Shown: positions 8,893-17,930, numbered from the stretch's first letter. The stretch: 64,000 nt of DNA from Chloroflexi bacterium 54-19 (GCA_001898225.1 MKTJ01000017.1:182860-246859), one strand, 5' to 3'. Notes: generated by a model from the letters alone, not told the origin. Translations and numbers: made by a program.

Positions 8893-9354
8893 TTATTTGT
8901 TGGATTTTCGCTCATTACCGGTATCTTCGCCAAGTTGTTCCTCGTAATATTCCTCGATGTTTTCGTAGATGCCATCGGGGAATTTCAAATCGGAATAGAC
9001 ATTGCAACTGCCAGGGTCGTCCGAATTGGGGCAGATTTGAAATTCTTGCTGGCTCTGCCATTCCAGGATGCGTTCGCGTTTGGGCGGATTATAGTCGCGG
9101 GTTTTGACCTGGTTTAACAAGACCTTTGCCTCGGCCTCGTTGTGGCCCGGTTGGTCGGCCAGCAGCCGGACGATTTCAGCGTCGTTCAGGAAGTGGCGGG
9201 CCACCATTACAAAGGTCAGACGGCCATAGTGGCCGATGTCGGTCCCTTTTTCGAGCGCATCGAACAGGTGAGCCATCATCGGTGAGTTGCGCAATTCGGT
9301 CTCGCCATTGGTTTTGGTGGTACTTTTGCGTCCGGTCTTTTCGGCTTGTGTCAT
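8893..9354 (-). CDS. Protein of unknown function, possibly primase-large-subunit-like
   Basis: A 153-residue acidic protein that I do not recognise with certainty. The middle reads 'HFLNDAEIVRLLADQPGHNE', then 'YNPPKRERILEW', then 'ICPNSDDPGSCNVYSDL'. That order (short helices, 'Y.PP', then a pair of cysteines) recalls the C-terminal helical/Fe-S region of archaeal-type primase large subunits, but only two cysteines are present here. The ATG at 9354 has AAGGA well placed and is preferred over one at 9396. Its stop codon abuts the ABC ATPase start, so the two are probably co-translated. The primase link is a weak inference. Confidence 0.6.
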   Translation of the reverse strand: MTQAEKTGRKSTTKTNGETELRNSPMMAHLFDALEKGTDIGHYGRLTFVMVARHFLNDAEIVRLLADQPGHNEAEAKVLLNQVKTRDYNPPKRERILEWQSQQEFQICPNSDDPGSCNVYSDLKFPDGIYENIEEYYEEQLGEDTGNERKSNK

Positions 9355-9469
9355 TTTCTTTCCTTTCATAGCTTCTGCACTAGAACATTCGTTCAATTAT
9401 TCTTATGCAAAAAATATGCCAGCGCGGCGGAAATGCTTAGCTGGCAAGAAAGGAGTTTTACGAAACGGT

Positions 9470-9895
9470 CTAGCCGATGAGGACGGTCATGGCGCTGGCT
9501 ACGACTTTGGCCGGGCCGCCACCCGGCGCAAGCCCACAGGTAGGCGCAGACTGGTCATTCATACGTACCGCCGGTTTGCCGCCTATCAGGACGGTCGGGC
9601 TGCCCATGACAATAGTACTCTGGTTTGTGGCCGGGGGCACTGCCGGGCCGGGAATAGCCGCTCCACCGACTGGAGGGTGAATCGCCTGGTTAACCACATT
9701 ATCACCCATTACCGACGCCGGTTTTCCGCAAATCAAAACGGTCGGCGCGCCCGGTCCCACAATCATTCCCACAAAAGGCAATGGCATAGGGACGGGTGTC
9801 GGCACCGGCCCGGCGGGGCTAGGTGTGGTACTCTGGTAGGTGTGGAGGCAATTTCCCAGGACCTTATCGGTGAGGGTGGCGGCTGGCATGCCCAT
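9470..9895 (-). CDS. PAAR-like spike-tip protein
   Basis: A 141-residue protein with two PAAR-type halves: 'GAPTVLICGKPASVMGD' and 'GSPTVLIGGKPAVRMND', joined by a Pro/Gly-rich linker. PAAR proteins cap the puncturing spike of type VI secretion systems and extracellular contractile injection systems. There is a single cysteine near the N-terminus ('VLGNC'), one in the first half and one near the C-terminus. GGGAG precedes the start. It diverges from the cargo-like gene at 10376 across 480 bp. No sheath, tube or baseplate gene lies in the window, so the rest of the machine must be elsewhere or absent. Confidence 0.8.
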   Translation of the reverse strand: MGMPAATLTDKVLGNCLHTYQSTTPSPAGPVPTPVPMPLPFVGMIVGPGAPTVLICGKPASVMGDNVVNQAIHPPVGGAAIPGPAVPPATNQSTIVMGSPTVLIGGKPAVRMNDQSAPTCGLAPGGGPAKVVASAMTVLIG

Positions 9896-10375
9896 AGGGT
9901 TCTCCCAATAAATGCAAAACCAAAAATTGTTAAAAGTTTTTCTTTACCTGTAATTTACTCTATCGTACCCTGAATTGCAATAGGAAATAAGTAGCCGAGG
10001 AGGGCTCTCAACCTGAAAGAAAAGTTGTTAAATTCTCGGCCCGGCTTTTAACCTGGTTTCGGCCAATCCCCCGGCCTGGCAGGTTTACGGCAAAATTTGT
10101 TTTTGATTATCAGGCTTAATTCCGGCTTAATAATTCCTTTATAACCGAACCCTTTGTAATTCCAATATTCGAAGCACAACAGAATACTACTGAAACTCCA
10201 TTGAATATACTCTAAAAGCTTGCTAAAATCATTCTAACTAACCCGCTAACCTGCCCTAAAGACTCTTGCACCATTTATTTCTATTTCGCAGGTTTGGTTT
10301 GTTAATTGGCACCTGGTTTTAATACTCAGGCCCTACCCGCGTCACCCCATAATAGAGTCGGAAGTTGAGGTTAAT
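9896..10375. other. Divergent intergenic region between PAAR and cargo-like genes
   Basis: These 480 bp separate two divergent start codons and hold no open frame I can support. The half next to the cargo-like gene is AT-rich and contains a good sigma-70-like promoter at 10201-10229. No inverted-repeat operator stands out. Confidence 0.6.
10201..10229 (+). promoter_or_regulatory. Sigma-70-like promoter for the eCIS-cargo-like gene
   Basis: TTGAAT and TAAAAT are separated by exactly 17 bases, pointing toward the gene at 10376 with a leader of about 140 bases. The match is good, but no transcript data support it. Confidence 0.5.
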
Positions 10376-11887
10376 ATGCCGCAAGCCGCCCAAAGAGTTA
10401 CCAACACCCCGCAATCCAAAGATTCGCAACCGGACAAGGCTACCACCCCGGAGACTCCCGGAATGGAAGTCGCAACCGGACCTGGCCCCGGAAAAAACCA
10501 TCCCGGCCAGTATTCGCGGAGCGAACTCATGCGCTTGCAGCCTGTTATCGGCAACCAGGCCGTTATGCGGTTAATCCAGCAGCAAAAACAGGGGCTAATG
10601 ACCAGGCCTGTCAACACCGCTTCCAGAAGCATTGCCGGGGTGGTGCAGCGCGATATCGGGTTCGAGTTCGAAGTGCCATCCTCAAAAACCCGCATGCCCA
10701 ATCCCAAGCTGACCGATGGCGAGAAAGACGGCACCGTGCCTTTACCGAGTACCGCCATCACCACCAAAACTACCCGGCAGGGCCATACCGTTGATAATCC
10801 CAAGACCATTTCACCTCTCTGGAAACAGGCCATCATTATAGCCGGGGATAACTTCGAACTCCAGGCCGACGAATCTTCCAATGGCGGCACCAACATGGAG
10901 TTTGTCATGCCCCGGCCCGTCCCCGAAACCAAAGAGGGGCGCAAGAGTCTCGACCGGACCATGAAGGCAATCCTCGAACTGTGCGAATACCTGGTTGCCA
11001 ATCCCCAGCTACCGCACGAAGCAAAAGACATTGCCTCTGCCGGGTATGGCCGCGCCCAGCTACCGCCCGCGATTATCAACGTTACCGCCAAAATCACCGG
11101 GAATCCCCAGTCCACGGTGGCCGTCCGGCTCGAACAGTTAGCCAAATTCATGAAAGATATAGGCGCGCCGACCGATGGCAGCAACCCTGACCTGGCGAAA
11201 TTGGACCTGGGCTTGCAGCGCCCGACCTCCAAGAAAGATTATGTCACGGTTGGACAGATGCCGGACCTGGCCGAGCAAGCCATCCAGAATTTTAGAACCA
11301 GCAAGGGTTTAGGGGATGATTGGGGCAGTAGTTCGTTAAAAGGGTTACTTTCCCTGATATTTACCTATCTGAAAAAGGGTTCCACCGACGATATGGACTA
11401 TCCGAAGTTGATTGCCCCGCTCATGGCCCGGACCGATTTCTCGGCGATGTTCAGCCAGGTACCCGAAGCCGCTTATTTCAAGGCTCGCCCCAAAGTATGG
11501 GTGGATTGGATTCTGGAGAGCCTCGGAATGACCGGGCAGAAAAACTATTATGTCTTCACCAGGGGTATGCGCGGTGAGGAATTCGGGCCTTCTCGCAAAG
11601 AATGGCTGACCGAAATGCTTGACGGGACCGATTTACTGACCCAGGCGGCCTCAAACGAATATTTCTATATGTCCATGGGCAAACTGGGTGCTAAGACCGA
11701 GCAGGTCGGCCAGAAGAAGAAAAAGACCCAGGCCCCGATTTTCGAGATGCGCCGTATGACTGCTGACGTACCTTACAAAGAATGGCGCGGCCTGGCCCTG
11801 GATGTCTTCGACTACATTTATGCCCTGAATAACATGGAGAAGAAGGCCAATTATTCGAGAAAGAACCGAGATAAACTGAATAAATAG
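10376..11887 (+). CDS. Putative eCIS-associated cargo/effector protein
   Basis: A 503-residue protein. Residues 1-90 are low-complexity and end in 'ELMRLQPVIGNQAVMRLIQ' and 'GVVQRD', the arrangement ('LQ..GN.AV.RLL ... QR') seen at the front of proteins linked to extracellular contractile injection systems. The body starts 'IGFEFEVP' (residues 94-101), then has a Trp at 149 and 'ELQADESS..GTNMEFVMP' at 161-179. That spacing recalls the amidoligase/glutamine-synthetase-like fold, where the Glu and Asp bind metal and ATP; this is inference. The C-terminal half is helical, lysine-rich and unrecognised. GAGG precedes the ATG, and a terminator follows. The PAAR gene diverges from it. It could be a toxin or a structural cargo. 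Confidence 0.65.
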   Translation: MPQAAQRVTNTPQSKDSQPDKATTPETPGMEVATGPGPGKNHPGQYSRSELMRLQPVIGNQAVMRLIQQQKQGLMTRPVNTASRSIAGVVQRDIGFEFEVPSSKTRMPNPKLTDGEKDGTVPLPSTAITTKTTRQGHTVDNPKTISPLWKQAIIIAGDNFELQADESSNGGTNMEFVMPRPVPETKEGRKSLDRTMKAILELCEYLVANPQLPHEAKDIASAGYGRAQLPPAIINVTAKITGNPQSTVAVRLEQLAKFMKDIGAPTDGSNPDLAKLDLGLQRPTSKKDYVTVGQMPDLAEQAIQNFRTSKGLGDDWGSSSLKGLLSLIFTYLKKGSTDDMDYPKLIAPLMARTDFSAMFSQVPEAAYFKARPKVWVDWILESLGMTGQKNYYVFTRGMRGEEFGPSRKEWLTEMLDGTDLLTQAASNEYFYMSMGKLGAKTEQVGQKKKKTQAPIFEMRRMTADVPYKEWRGLALDVFDYIYALNNMEKKANYSRKNRDKLNK

Positions 11888-11915
11888 TTATACTGGTTTT
11901 ATCCTGGATAGAAAT

Positions 11916-11947
11916 AAAAAGGGGGTCCCAACCGGGACTCCTTTTTT
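11916..11947 (+). terminator. Rho-independent terminator of the cargo-like gene
   Basis: A G-rich stem with a short AACC loop (11921-11942) is flanked by an A run and a run of six or more Ts, about 30 bases past the stop codon. Confidence 0.85.
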
Positions 11948-12000
11948 ATTTATCAGTCGAGAAGAAATGAGATAGGCAGTTTGAAACCGGGAAAAGTACA

Positions 12001-12049
12001 AAATAAAAACAGGTTAGGTGCTTATCTGAGAAAGCGGACTAACCTGTTT
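12001..12049 (-). terminator. Terminator of the ilv-leu-cimA cluster
   Basis: An 11-bp perfect stem (12007-12017 with 12039-12049) lies just past the cimA stop. On the minus strand it runs into TTTTATTTTG. It closes the branched-chain amino acid cluster. Confidence 0.8.
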
Positions 12050-12070
12050 GTTTAGTGAATGGATGGATGG

Positions 12071-13720
12071 TTAAACAACTATTTCCTGGGCCGGGGTAGG
12101 CTCGGCCTGCGTGGTTGTTTCGGCCGGTTGTTTGTAGCGGCCACTCACCAGGGCATATTCCAGGCTATCGGCCAGGGCCAGATAGCTGGCCTCAATCACG
12201 TTCGTGCTGGACCCAACCGTGTGCCAGGTATCCACCCCATCGCTCGAACTGATGGTCACCCGGATACGGCTGCCCGTCCCTTCGTCGTTCAACACGCGCA
12301 CCTTGTAGTCCTGCAAGCGGACGTTGCCAAGTTGCGGGTAGACCGGCAGCAAAGCTTTACGCAGGGCGTGGTCGAGCGCGTCCACCGGGCCGTTCCCTTC
12401 GGCGGCGGTGTGGCTGACCTCACCCTGAACATCCAGTTTGACCGTCGCTTCCGAGAGCAACTGCCCGCCGGGTCCGCCTCGTCTTTCGGCCAGCACCAGC
12501 ATATCGCGCAGGGCAAACGGCGCTTTGTAGTCGGCCTGCGTGCGCCACATAATCAGTTCGAACGAGGCCTCGGCGTTCTCGAACGAGAAGCCCTGGTTTT
12601 CCAGTTGTTTAATCTGGTCAATCACCTCGCGGACCTCGGCGTCACCCTTGCGCATTTCCAGGCCAAGCTGGTAAGCCTTGTGCAGCACGTTCGACTGCCC
12701 GCCCAACTCCGAAACCAGGACGCGCTGGCGGTTGCCGACCAGTTCCGGCACGATATGTTCGTAGGTGCGCCGGTCTTTCATCACGGCGGAAACGTGGACG
12801 CCCCCCTTGTGGGCGAAGGCGCTCCGGCCTACGAAAGGCATCTGGTTATTGTGCGGCAGGTTGGCGACCTCCGCCACCAGGTGTGACATCTCACTCAATC
12901 GGCTGAGATGGCCTTCCGGCAGACATTGATAACCCATCTTGAGCTCAAGGTTCGCCAGCACCGACACCAAATTGACGTTGCCGCAGCGTTCGCCGTAGCC
13001 GTTAATAGTGCCCTGGACCTGCCGGGCTCCTTCCCGCACCGCGAAAAGGGTGTTGGCGCAGGCCAGGTCGCCGTCGTTGTGGACGTGGACGCCCAGTTTT
13101 ACGTTGAACTGGTCAGTGACTGCGCGGACGCGGGCCATTATATCCGGCACCTCGAAGGTGAGCAGACCGCCGTTGGTGTCGCACAGGACAATCCAATCGG
13201 CCCCGGCCTTCGCCGCTTCGGCCAGGGTCGCCAGGGCATATTCCGGGTTAGCCTTGAAACCGTCAAAGAAATGCTCGGCGTCGTAAATCAGTTCGCGCCC
13301 GGCCTGTTTGAAGAAGTTCACACTGTCGCCAACCATTGCCAGGTTTTCTTCCAGGGTCGTGTTGAGGGCGTTGGTTACGTGCAAATCCCAGGTTTTTCCA
13401 AAAAGGGTGACTACCGGGGTCTTGCTTTGCATCAGCAGGCGCAAATTCCCATCGTTTTCCGGCAGAGTGTTGGCCTTGCGGGTGCTGCCAAAGGCGCTCA
13501 GTTTGGCGTTTTTCAGGTGCAACTGGGTCAGGGCGCGGGTGAAAAACTCCTCGTCTTTCGGGTTGCTGCCCGGCCAACCGCCTTCAATATAATCCACGCC
13601 CAGTTCATCGAGTTTGCGGGCCAGGTTCAGTTTATCTTCAACCGAAAAGCTGATACCTTCGCCCTGGCTGCCGTCACGTAGGGTCGTATCGTATACAAAG
13701 ATGCGCTGCTTGTCTGTCAT
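12071..13720 (-). CDS. cimA: (R)-citramalate synthase
   Basis: A 549-residue member of the isopropylmalate synthase family. The N-terminal catalytic barrel opens with 'VYDTTLRDGSQGEGISFSVE' and continues 'DYIEGGWPGSNPKD', the form typical of CimA and distinct from LeuA. The metal-site histidines are in 'GVHVHNDGDLACANTL'. A LeuA-type allosteric dimer domain fills the C-terminus. It condenses acetyl-CoA with pyruvate to citramalate, the entry to threonine-independent isoleucine synthesis. It is the last gene of the minus-strand cluster, 197 bp after leuB. GAAGGAAAGG precedes the start. Confidence 0.88.
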   Translation of the reverse strand: MTDKQRIFVYDTTLRDGSQGEGISFSVEDKLNLARKLDELGVDYIEGGWPGSNPKDEEFFTRALTQLHLKNAKLSAFGSTRKANTLPENDGNLRLLMQSKTPVVTLFGKTWDLHVTNALNTTLEENLAMVGDSVNFFKQAGRELIYDAEHFFDGFKANPEYALATLAEAAKAGADWIVLCDTNGGLLTFEVPDIMARVRAVTDQFNVKLGVHVHNDGDLACANTLFAVREGARQVQGTINGYGERCGNVNLVSVLANLELKMGYQCLPEGHLSRLSEMSHLVAEVANLPHNNQMPFVGRSAFAHKGGVHVSAVMKDRRTYEHIVPELVGNRQRVLVSELGGQSNVLHKAYQLGLEMRKGDAEVREVIDQIKQLENQGFSFENAEASFELIMWRTQADYKAPFALRDMLVLAERRGGPGGQLLSEATVKLDVQGEVSHTAAEGNGPVDALDHALRKALLPVYPQLGNVRLQDYKVRVLNDEGTGSRIRVTISSSDGVDTWHTVGSSTNVIEASYLALADSLEYALVSGRYKQPAETTTQAEPTPAQEIVV

Positions 13721-13917
13721 CGGCCTTTCCTTCTTTCCTGAGAGGTCGAACCGGGCTAAACAGGCCGGTTTACCTTACAACTCTATTTAGCCCTGGGTAG
13801 ATATTGCCATACCCTTTGGTTTAAGACTCTCCGGCCCGTTAGCCCTGGTTTGATTTGTTGCCCAACGGGCCAGAGATTCCTCGACTACGCTTGCGCCCAA
13901 AGGGTGTGACAAGTTTC

Positions 13918-15018
13918 TTACTTTTGGAGTTCCGCGATTACAGCGTCACCCATTTGCGAGGTGCCGAGTTTGGTCATACCGCTTTCATAAAGGTCCGGGG
14001 TGCGGTAGCCTTTTTGCAGCACGTTCTCGATAGCCGTTTCAATCGCGTTCGCTTCGGTTTCCAACCCATAAGTCAGGCGCAGCAGCATCGCGGCGCAACC
14101 AATCGCGGCCAGCGGGTTCGCGATACCCTGGCCGGTAATATCCGGGGCCGTCCCGTGTATCGGCTCGTACATGCCGAACTGGCCGCCTTTGGGATTCTTT
14201 ATCGAGCCGAGACTTGCGCTCGCCAGCAGACCCATTGAACCGGCCAGCATCGAGGCTTCATCAGTCAGGATGTCGCCAAACATGTTTTCGGTGACAATAA
14301 CGTCGAACGAGGCCGGTTTGCGAATCAAGTTCATGGCAGCGCTATCGACCAGCATGTGTTCGATTTCGATGTCGGTATAATCCCGGCTGACCTCGATAGC
14401 CACTTCGCGCCATAACCGGCTGGTATTTAGGACGTTGGCTTTGTCCACCGAGGTCACTTTTTTCTTGCCGTTGCGGGTCCTTGCCAGTTCGAAGGCCACC
14501 CGCACGATGCGCTCGATTTCTTGCTCACTGTAAGGCATCGTATCCACGGCTTTGCGCCCGCCTTCATCGGTGAAACGCTGGCTCGGTTTGCCGAAATAGA
14601 TGCCGCCGGTCAGTTCGCGCACCACCACCAGGTCAACCCCATTCAGGACTTCCGGTTTGAGGGTGCTGGCATTTTGAAGGACCGGCAAATTCTTGACCGG
14701 GCGCAGGTTTGAGAAAAGGTCAAAGGTTTTGCGTAACGCAAAAAGAGCCTGTTCGGGCCGCCGGTCTGCCGGGGCCTGGTCGAACTTCGGTAAGCCGACC
14801 GCGCCGAACAGGATTGAATCGCTATTTTTACAAAGATTGAGGGTCGCCTCGGTAATGGCGACACCTTCTACGTCGAGAGCGGCCCCACCTACCAGGGCTT
14901 CCTCGTAGTTAAGACTATGGCCGTACTGACCGGCAACCGCCTGTAGCACCTTGAGGGCCTCGGTGGTTACTTCCTTGCCAATCCCATCACCGGGCAATAC
15001 GGCGATATTTAGTAGCAT
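13918..15018 (-). CDS. leuB: 3-isopropylmalate dehydrogenase
   Basis: A 366-residue NAD-dependent decarboxylating dehydrogenase. The start 'LNIAVLPGDGIGKEV' and the signature 'NMFGDILTDEASMLAGSMGL' near the C-terminus are diagnostic, as is 'ELTGGIYFGKP'. It oxidises 3-isopropylmalate to 2-oxoisocaproate in leucine synthesis, and in a citramalate pathway the same enzyme usually handles methylmalate. I moved the start from 15066 to the ATG at 15018, which has AAAAGGAC upstream. It sits 68 bp after leuA. Confidence 0.93.
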   Translation of the reverse strand: MLLNIAVLPGDGIGKEVTTEALKVLQAVAGQYGHSLNYEEALVGGAALDVEGVAITEATLNLCKNSDSILFGAVGLPKFDQAPADRRPEQALFALRKTFDLFSNLRPVKNLPVLQNASTLKPEVLNGVDLVVVRELTGGIYFGKPSQRFTDEGGRKAVDTMPYSEQEIERIVRVAFELARTRNGKKKVTSVDKANVLNTSRLWREVAIEVSRDYTDIEIEHMLVDSAAMNLIRKPASFDVIVTENMFGDILTDEASMLAGSMGLLASASLGSIKNPKGGQFGMYEPIHGTAPDITGQGIANPLAAIGCAAMLLRLTYGLETEANAIETAIENVLQKGYRTPDLYESGMTKLGTSQMGDAVIAELQK

Positions 15019-15086
15019 TAAGAAAAGTCCTTTTCGTTTTGTTTTAGTGTTATGGGTGAGTTCCAACGGAACTCACCCATAACATC

Positions 15087-16712
15087 TTACATATAAGCCC
15101 GGCTGATACCGGCAAGCGGCCCGAAGTCGTCCCGTTTGTAGGGGTCGGACCCGGTTTCTTCCTCGAAGTTGCCCATTTCGGCGAACTTGTTTATCGCATG
15201 CAAGAAAGCTTTGGCCGACGCCGCGATAATATCGGTCGCCGAGCCTCGCCCGGTTACGGTCCGGCCCCGGTAGGCCACCTTCATGGTCACTTCGCCCAGC
15301 GCGTCTTCCCCGCTGGTGACCGCGTTGACGCTGAATTCGGCAAGGGTAGTCTGGAGGCCCGCCGCCCGCCCAATAGCCGCGCACACCGCGTCAACCGGGC
15401 CATCGCCGGTACCGACCTCGGTCAGGACCGTGCCGTCGCTCGTCACCAGTTTGACGGTGGCGGTCGGCACCACTTTATCGCCGGTCGTCACCTGGAAATG
15501 TTCGAGGCGATAGGCCGGAGTGGCGTCGCTCTGCACCTGGTCGAGGATGAGGCTCAAAATATCCTCGTCGTTCACGACCTTCTTCTTGTCGCAGAGTTGT
15601 TTGAACTCGAAGAAAGTGCGGTTCAATTCCTCGCCGTCGAGTGGATGGCCCAGTTCTTCCAGTTTCTTGCGGAAGGCGTGGCGGCCACTGTGCTTGCCCA
15701 GGACCAGGTTGGTTTCACCCGCGCCGACCGCCGCCGCGTCCATGATTTCGTAGGTGCGGCGGTCTTTGAGCATGCCGTCCTGGTGAATCCCGCTTTCGTG
15801 GGCGAAGGCGTTCGAGCCTACCACCGCTTTATTTGGCTGGACCGGGATGCCGGTCAGGGTGCTGACCATGCGGCTGGTCCGGTGAATCTGGGTGGTATCC
15901 ACGTGGGTATTCAGGTTGTAGAAGTCCTGGCGGGTGTGCAGGGCCATCACGATTTCTTCCAGGGCGGCGTTCCCGGCCCGTTCGCCGATACCGTTGATGG
16001 TGCATTCGACCTGCCGCGCGCCCGCTTTGAGGGCCCGCAGGCTGTTGGAGACAGCCATGCCCAGGTCGTTGTGGCAGTGGACCGAAATAATCGCTTTACG
16101 AATATTCTTCACCTGGGCCAGCACGGTCAGGACCATCTTTTCGTATTCGTCCGGCGTGGTGTAGCCGACCGTATCGGGCATGTTGACCGTAGTGGCCCCG
16201 GCTTCAATCGCGGCCTCGATTATCTGGCAGAGGAAGTCCAGGTCAGAGCGGGTGGCGTCCTGGGCCGAGAACTCGACATCCTCGCACAGGCTGCGGGCGT
16301 AGCCGACCATCTCGCGGGTCTGGGCCAGGGCTTCCTCGCGGGTCATCCGAAAGAGATGTTTAAGATGAATATCCGATGATGAGATGAAGACGTGGATACG
16401 GGGCCGGGGATTATCTTTAAGAGCTTCCCAGGCGCGGTCAATATCCTGCTTGCGGACGCGGGCCAGGCTGGCGATAACCGGCCCCTGGACCTCGCGGGCA
16501 ATCCGCTGAACCGCTTCAAAATCACCCTGCGAAGAAATCGCGAAACCGGCTTCAATCACGTCCACGCCGAGGCGGGCCAACTGCTTGGCGATTTCAACTT
16601 TTTCCTCGATGTTCAGGGTCGCTCCCGGCGCCTGTTCCCCATCGCGCAAAGTGGTATCGAAGATAATTACCCGGCGAGGATCAGAGGCCGGGGTGGCTAC
16701 ATCAGGGTTCAT
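15087..16712 (-). CDS. leuA: 2-isopropylmalate synthase
   Basis: A 541-residue enzyme that condenses acetyl-CoA with 2-oxoisovalerate, the first committed step of leucine synthesis. The catalytic barrel begins 'IFDTTLRDGEQAPGATLN', the metal histidines are in 'VHCHNDLGMAVSNSL', and 'NGIGERAGNAALEEIV' follows. The C-terminal third is the leucine-sensing regulatory domain ('VGTGDGPVDAVCAAI'). AGGAGGG lies upstream of the ATG. An unusual 29-base hairpin and heptamer repeats occupy the 192-bp gap between ilvC and this gene. Confidence 0.93.
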   Translation of the reverse strand: MNPDVATPASDPRRVIIFDTTLRDGEQAPGATLNIEEKVEIAKQLARLGVDVIEAGFAISSQGDFEAVQRIAREVQGPVIASLARVRKQDIDRAWEALKDNPRPRIHVFISSSDIHLKHLFRMTREEALAQTREMVGYARSLCEDVEFSAQDATRSDLDFLCQIIEAAIEAGATTVNMPDTVGYTTPDEYEKMVLTVLAQVKNIRKAIISVHCHNDLGMAVSNSLRALKAGARQVECTINGIGERAGNAALEEIVMALHTRQDFYNLNTHVDTTQIHRTSRMVSTLTGIPVQPNKAVVGSNAFAHESGIHQDGMLKDRRTYEIMDAAAVGAGETNLVLGKHSGRHAFRKKLEELGHPLDGEELNRTFFEFKQLCDKKKVVNDEDILSLILDQVQSDATPAYRLEHFQVTTGDKVVPTATVKLVTSDGTVLTEVGTGDGPVDAVCAAIGRAAGLQTTLAEFSVNAVTSGEDALGEVTMKVAYRGRTVTGRGSATDIIAASAKAFLHAINKFAEMGNFEEETGSDPYKRDDFGPLAGISRAYM

Positions 16713-16743
16713 CTATCTTTCCCTCCTTAAATACATCTTTTCG

Positions 16744-16772
16744 TTGAACGTTGAACGTAAAACGAAACAACG
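16744..16772. repeat. Degenerate heptamer repeat (TTGAACG family)
   Basis: Four successive units, TTGAACG, TTGAACG, TAAAACG and AAACAACG, lie just upstream of leuA. The same units recur at 17931, 18081 and 43881. Confidence 0.7.
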
Positions 16773-16864
16773 TGGGAACTATTTATTTACCGGCTAAATT
16801 TCTTGAGCTATTTTTGATTTCCAGCCGGTTATTTTAATCTTCTTCAAGCCTATGTTTAACGTTT

Positions 16865-16893
16865 CGCGCCCTTTGGGTGACCCAAAAGGCGCG
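16865..16893. repeat. Intercistronic palindrome between ilvC and leuA
   Basis: A 29-base near-perfect palindrome (arms CGCGCC and GGCGCG, one mismatched pair, centre GGGTGACCC) lies 12 bp past the ilvC stop. It has no T tract, so it looks like an mRNA-stabilising or repeat-family hairpin. The stretch CGCGCCCTTT..GGGTGA partly recurs at 18064-18079. Confidence 0.7.
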
Positions 16894-16904
16894 TTTAACG
16901 TGAT

Positions 16905-17900
16905 TTATTTGGTTTCGTTCAGCCAGCTCATCATGGAGCGCAGTTCTTTACCGACCTTCTCAATCTGATGTTCGGATTCTTTGCGGCGCATGGCGCTAAA
17001 GGCGGCCCGGTGGCTCTGGTTCTCCACGATAAATTCGCGGGCGAATTGGCCGGTCTGAATCTCGCTCAAAATCTTCTTCATTTCGGCCTTGGTCTCGTCG
17101 GTCACAATGCGCGGACCGCGCGTGTAGTCGCCATATTCGGCGGTATCGCTGATGCTGTAGCGCATGTAGGCCAGGCCGCCCTTGTAGAACAGGTCTACAA
17201 TCAGTTTCATTTCGTGCATACACTCGAAATAGGCTGCTTCCGGCTGGTACCCGGCGTTCACCAGGGTTTCGAAACCGGCTTTAATCAGGGCCGAGACGCC
17301 GCCGCAGAGGACAGCCTGTTCGCCAAAGAGGTCGGTTTCGGTTTCTTCCTGGAAGGTGGTTTCCAGGATACCGGCCCGGGAGGCCCCGATGCCGCGCCCG
17401 TAAGCGAGGGCAGTCTGTTTGGCCTGCCCGGAGTAGTCCTGGGCGACCGCGACCAGCGCCGGGACGCCGCCGCCTTCGGTGTAGACGCTGCGGACCAGGT
17501 GACCGGGGCCTTTGGGCGCAATCATGGTTACGTCAACGTTCGCCGGGGGCACGACCTGGTTGAAGTGAATGTTGAAGCCGTGGGCAAACATCAGCGTATC
17601 GCCCTCTTTGAGGTAGGGTTTAATATCCTGTTCGTAGACGGCCCGCTGGGTCTGGTCGGGCAGCAAAATCATGATAATGTCAGCTTCTTCGGCGGCCTCG
17701 GCTACCGTCTTGACCGGGAGGTGTTTGGCCGCCTGGTCCCAGCTTTTGCTTCCTTTGTAAAGGCCGACCCGGACATCCAGCCCGCTTTCGTGCAGGTTCA
17801 GGGCGTGAGCGTGGCCCTGGCTACCGTAACCGATAATGGCAATCTTTTTATCGGCAATAAGGTCAAAATTCGCGTCTTTGTCGTAGTACAGCTTCGCCAT
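16905..17900 (-). CDS. ilvC: Ketol-acid reductoisomerase (class I)
   Basis: A 331-residue enzyme of the short class I type. The dinucleotide motif is '[19 protein letters not shown]', followed by '[20 protein letters not shown]' and the metal-binding helical domain with '[15 protein letters not shown]' and '[11 protein letters not shown]'. It converts acetolactate and acetohydroxybutyrate to dihydroxy acids using Mg2+ and NAD(P)H. It is the third gene of the cluster, 203 bp after ilvN; the gap holds heptamer repeats. GGAGAGGA precedes the start. Confidence 0.95.
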   Translation of the reverse strand: MAKLYYDKDANFDLIADKKIAIIGYGSQGHAHALNLHESGLDVRVGLYKGSKSWDQAAKHLPVKTVAEAAEEADIIMILLPDQTQRAVYEQDIKPYLKEGDTLMFAHGFNIHFNQVVPPANVDVTMIAPKGPGHLVRSVYTEGGGVPALVAVAQDYSGQAKQTALAYGRGIGASRAGILETTFQEETETDLFGEQAVLCGGVSALIKAGFETLVNAGYQPEAAYFECMHEMKLIVDLFYKGGLAYMRYSISDTAEYGDYTRGPRIVTDETKAEMKKILSEIQTGQFAREFIVENQSHRAAFSAMRRKESEHQIEKVGKELRSMMSWLNETK

Positions 17901-17930
17901 CTAAAATTAGTCCTCTCCAGTCTTCTTACG

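Noticed and set aside
8893..9354. Firm annotation as primase large subunit
   Set aside because: Only two cysteines are present and no primase small subunit is nearby, so I kept it as a weak similarity.
9287..9973. Plus-strand frame across the PAAR gene
   Set aside because: It runs antisense to two good genes and lacks a ribosome site.
15198..16379. Long plus-strand open frame opposite leuA
   Set aside because: It is the antisense shadow of a conserved enzyme, has no ribosome site, and its product is rich in His, Gly and Val without a domain.
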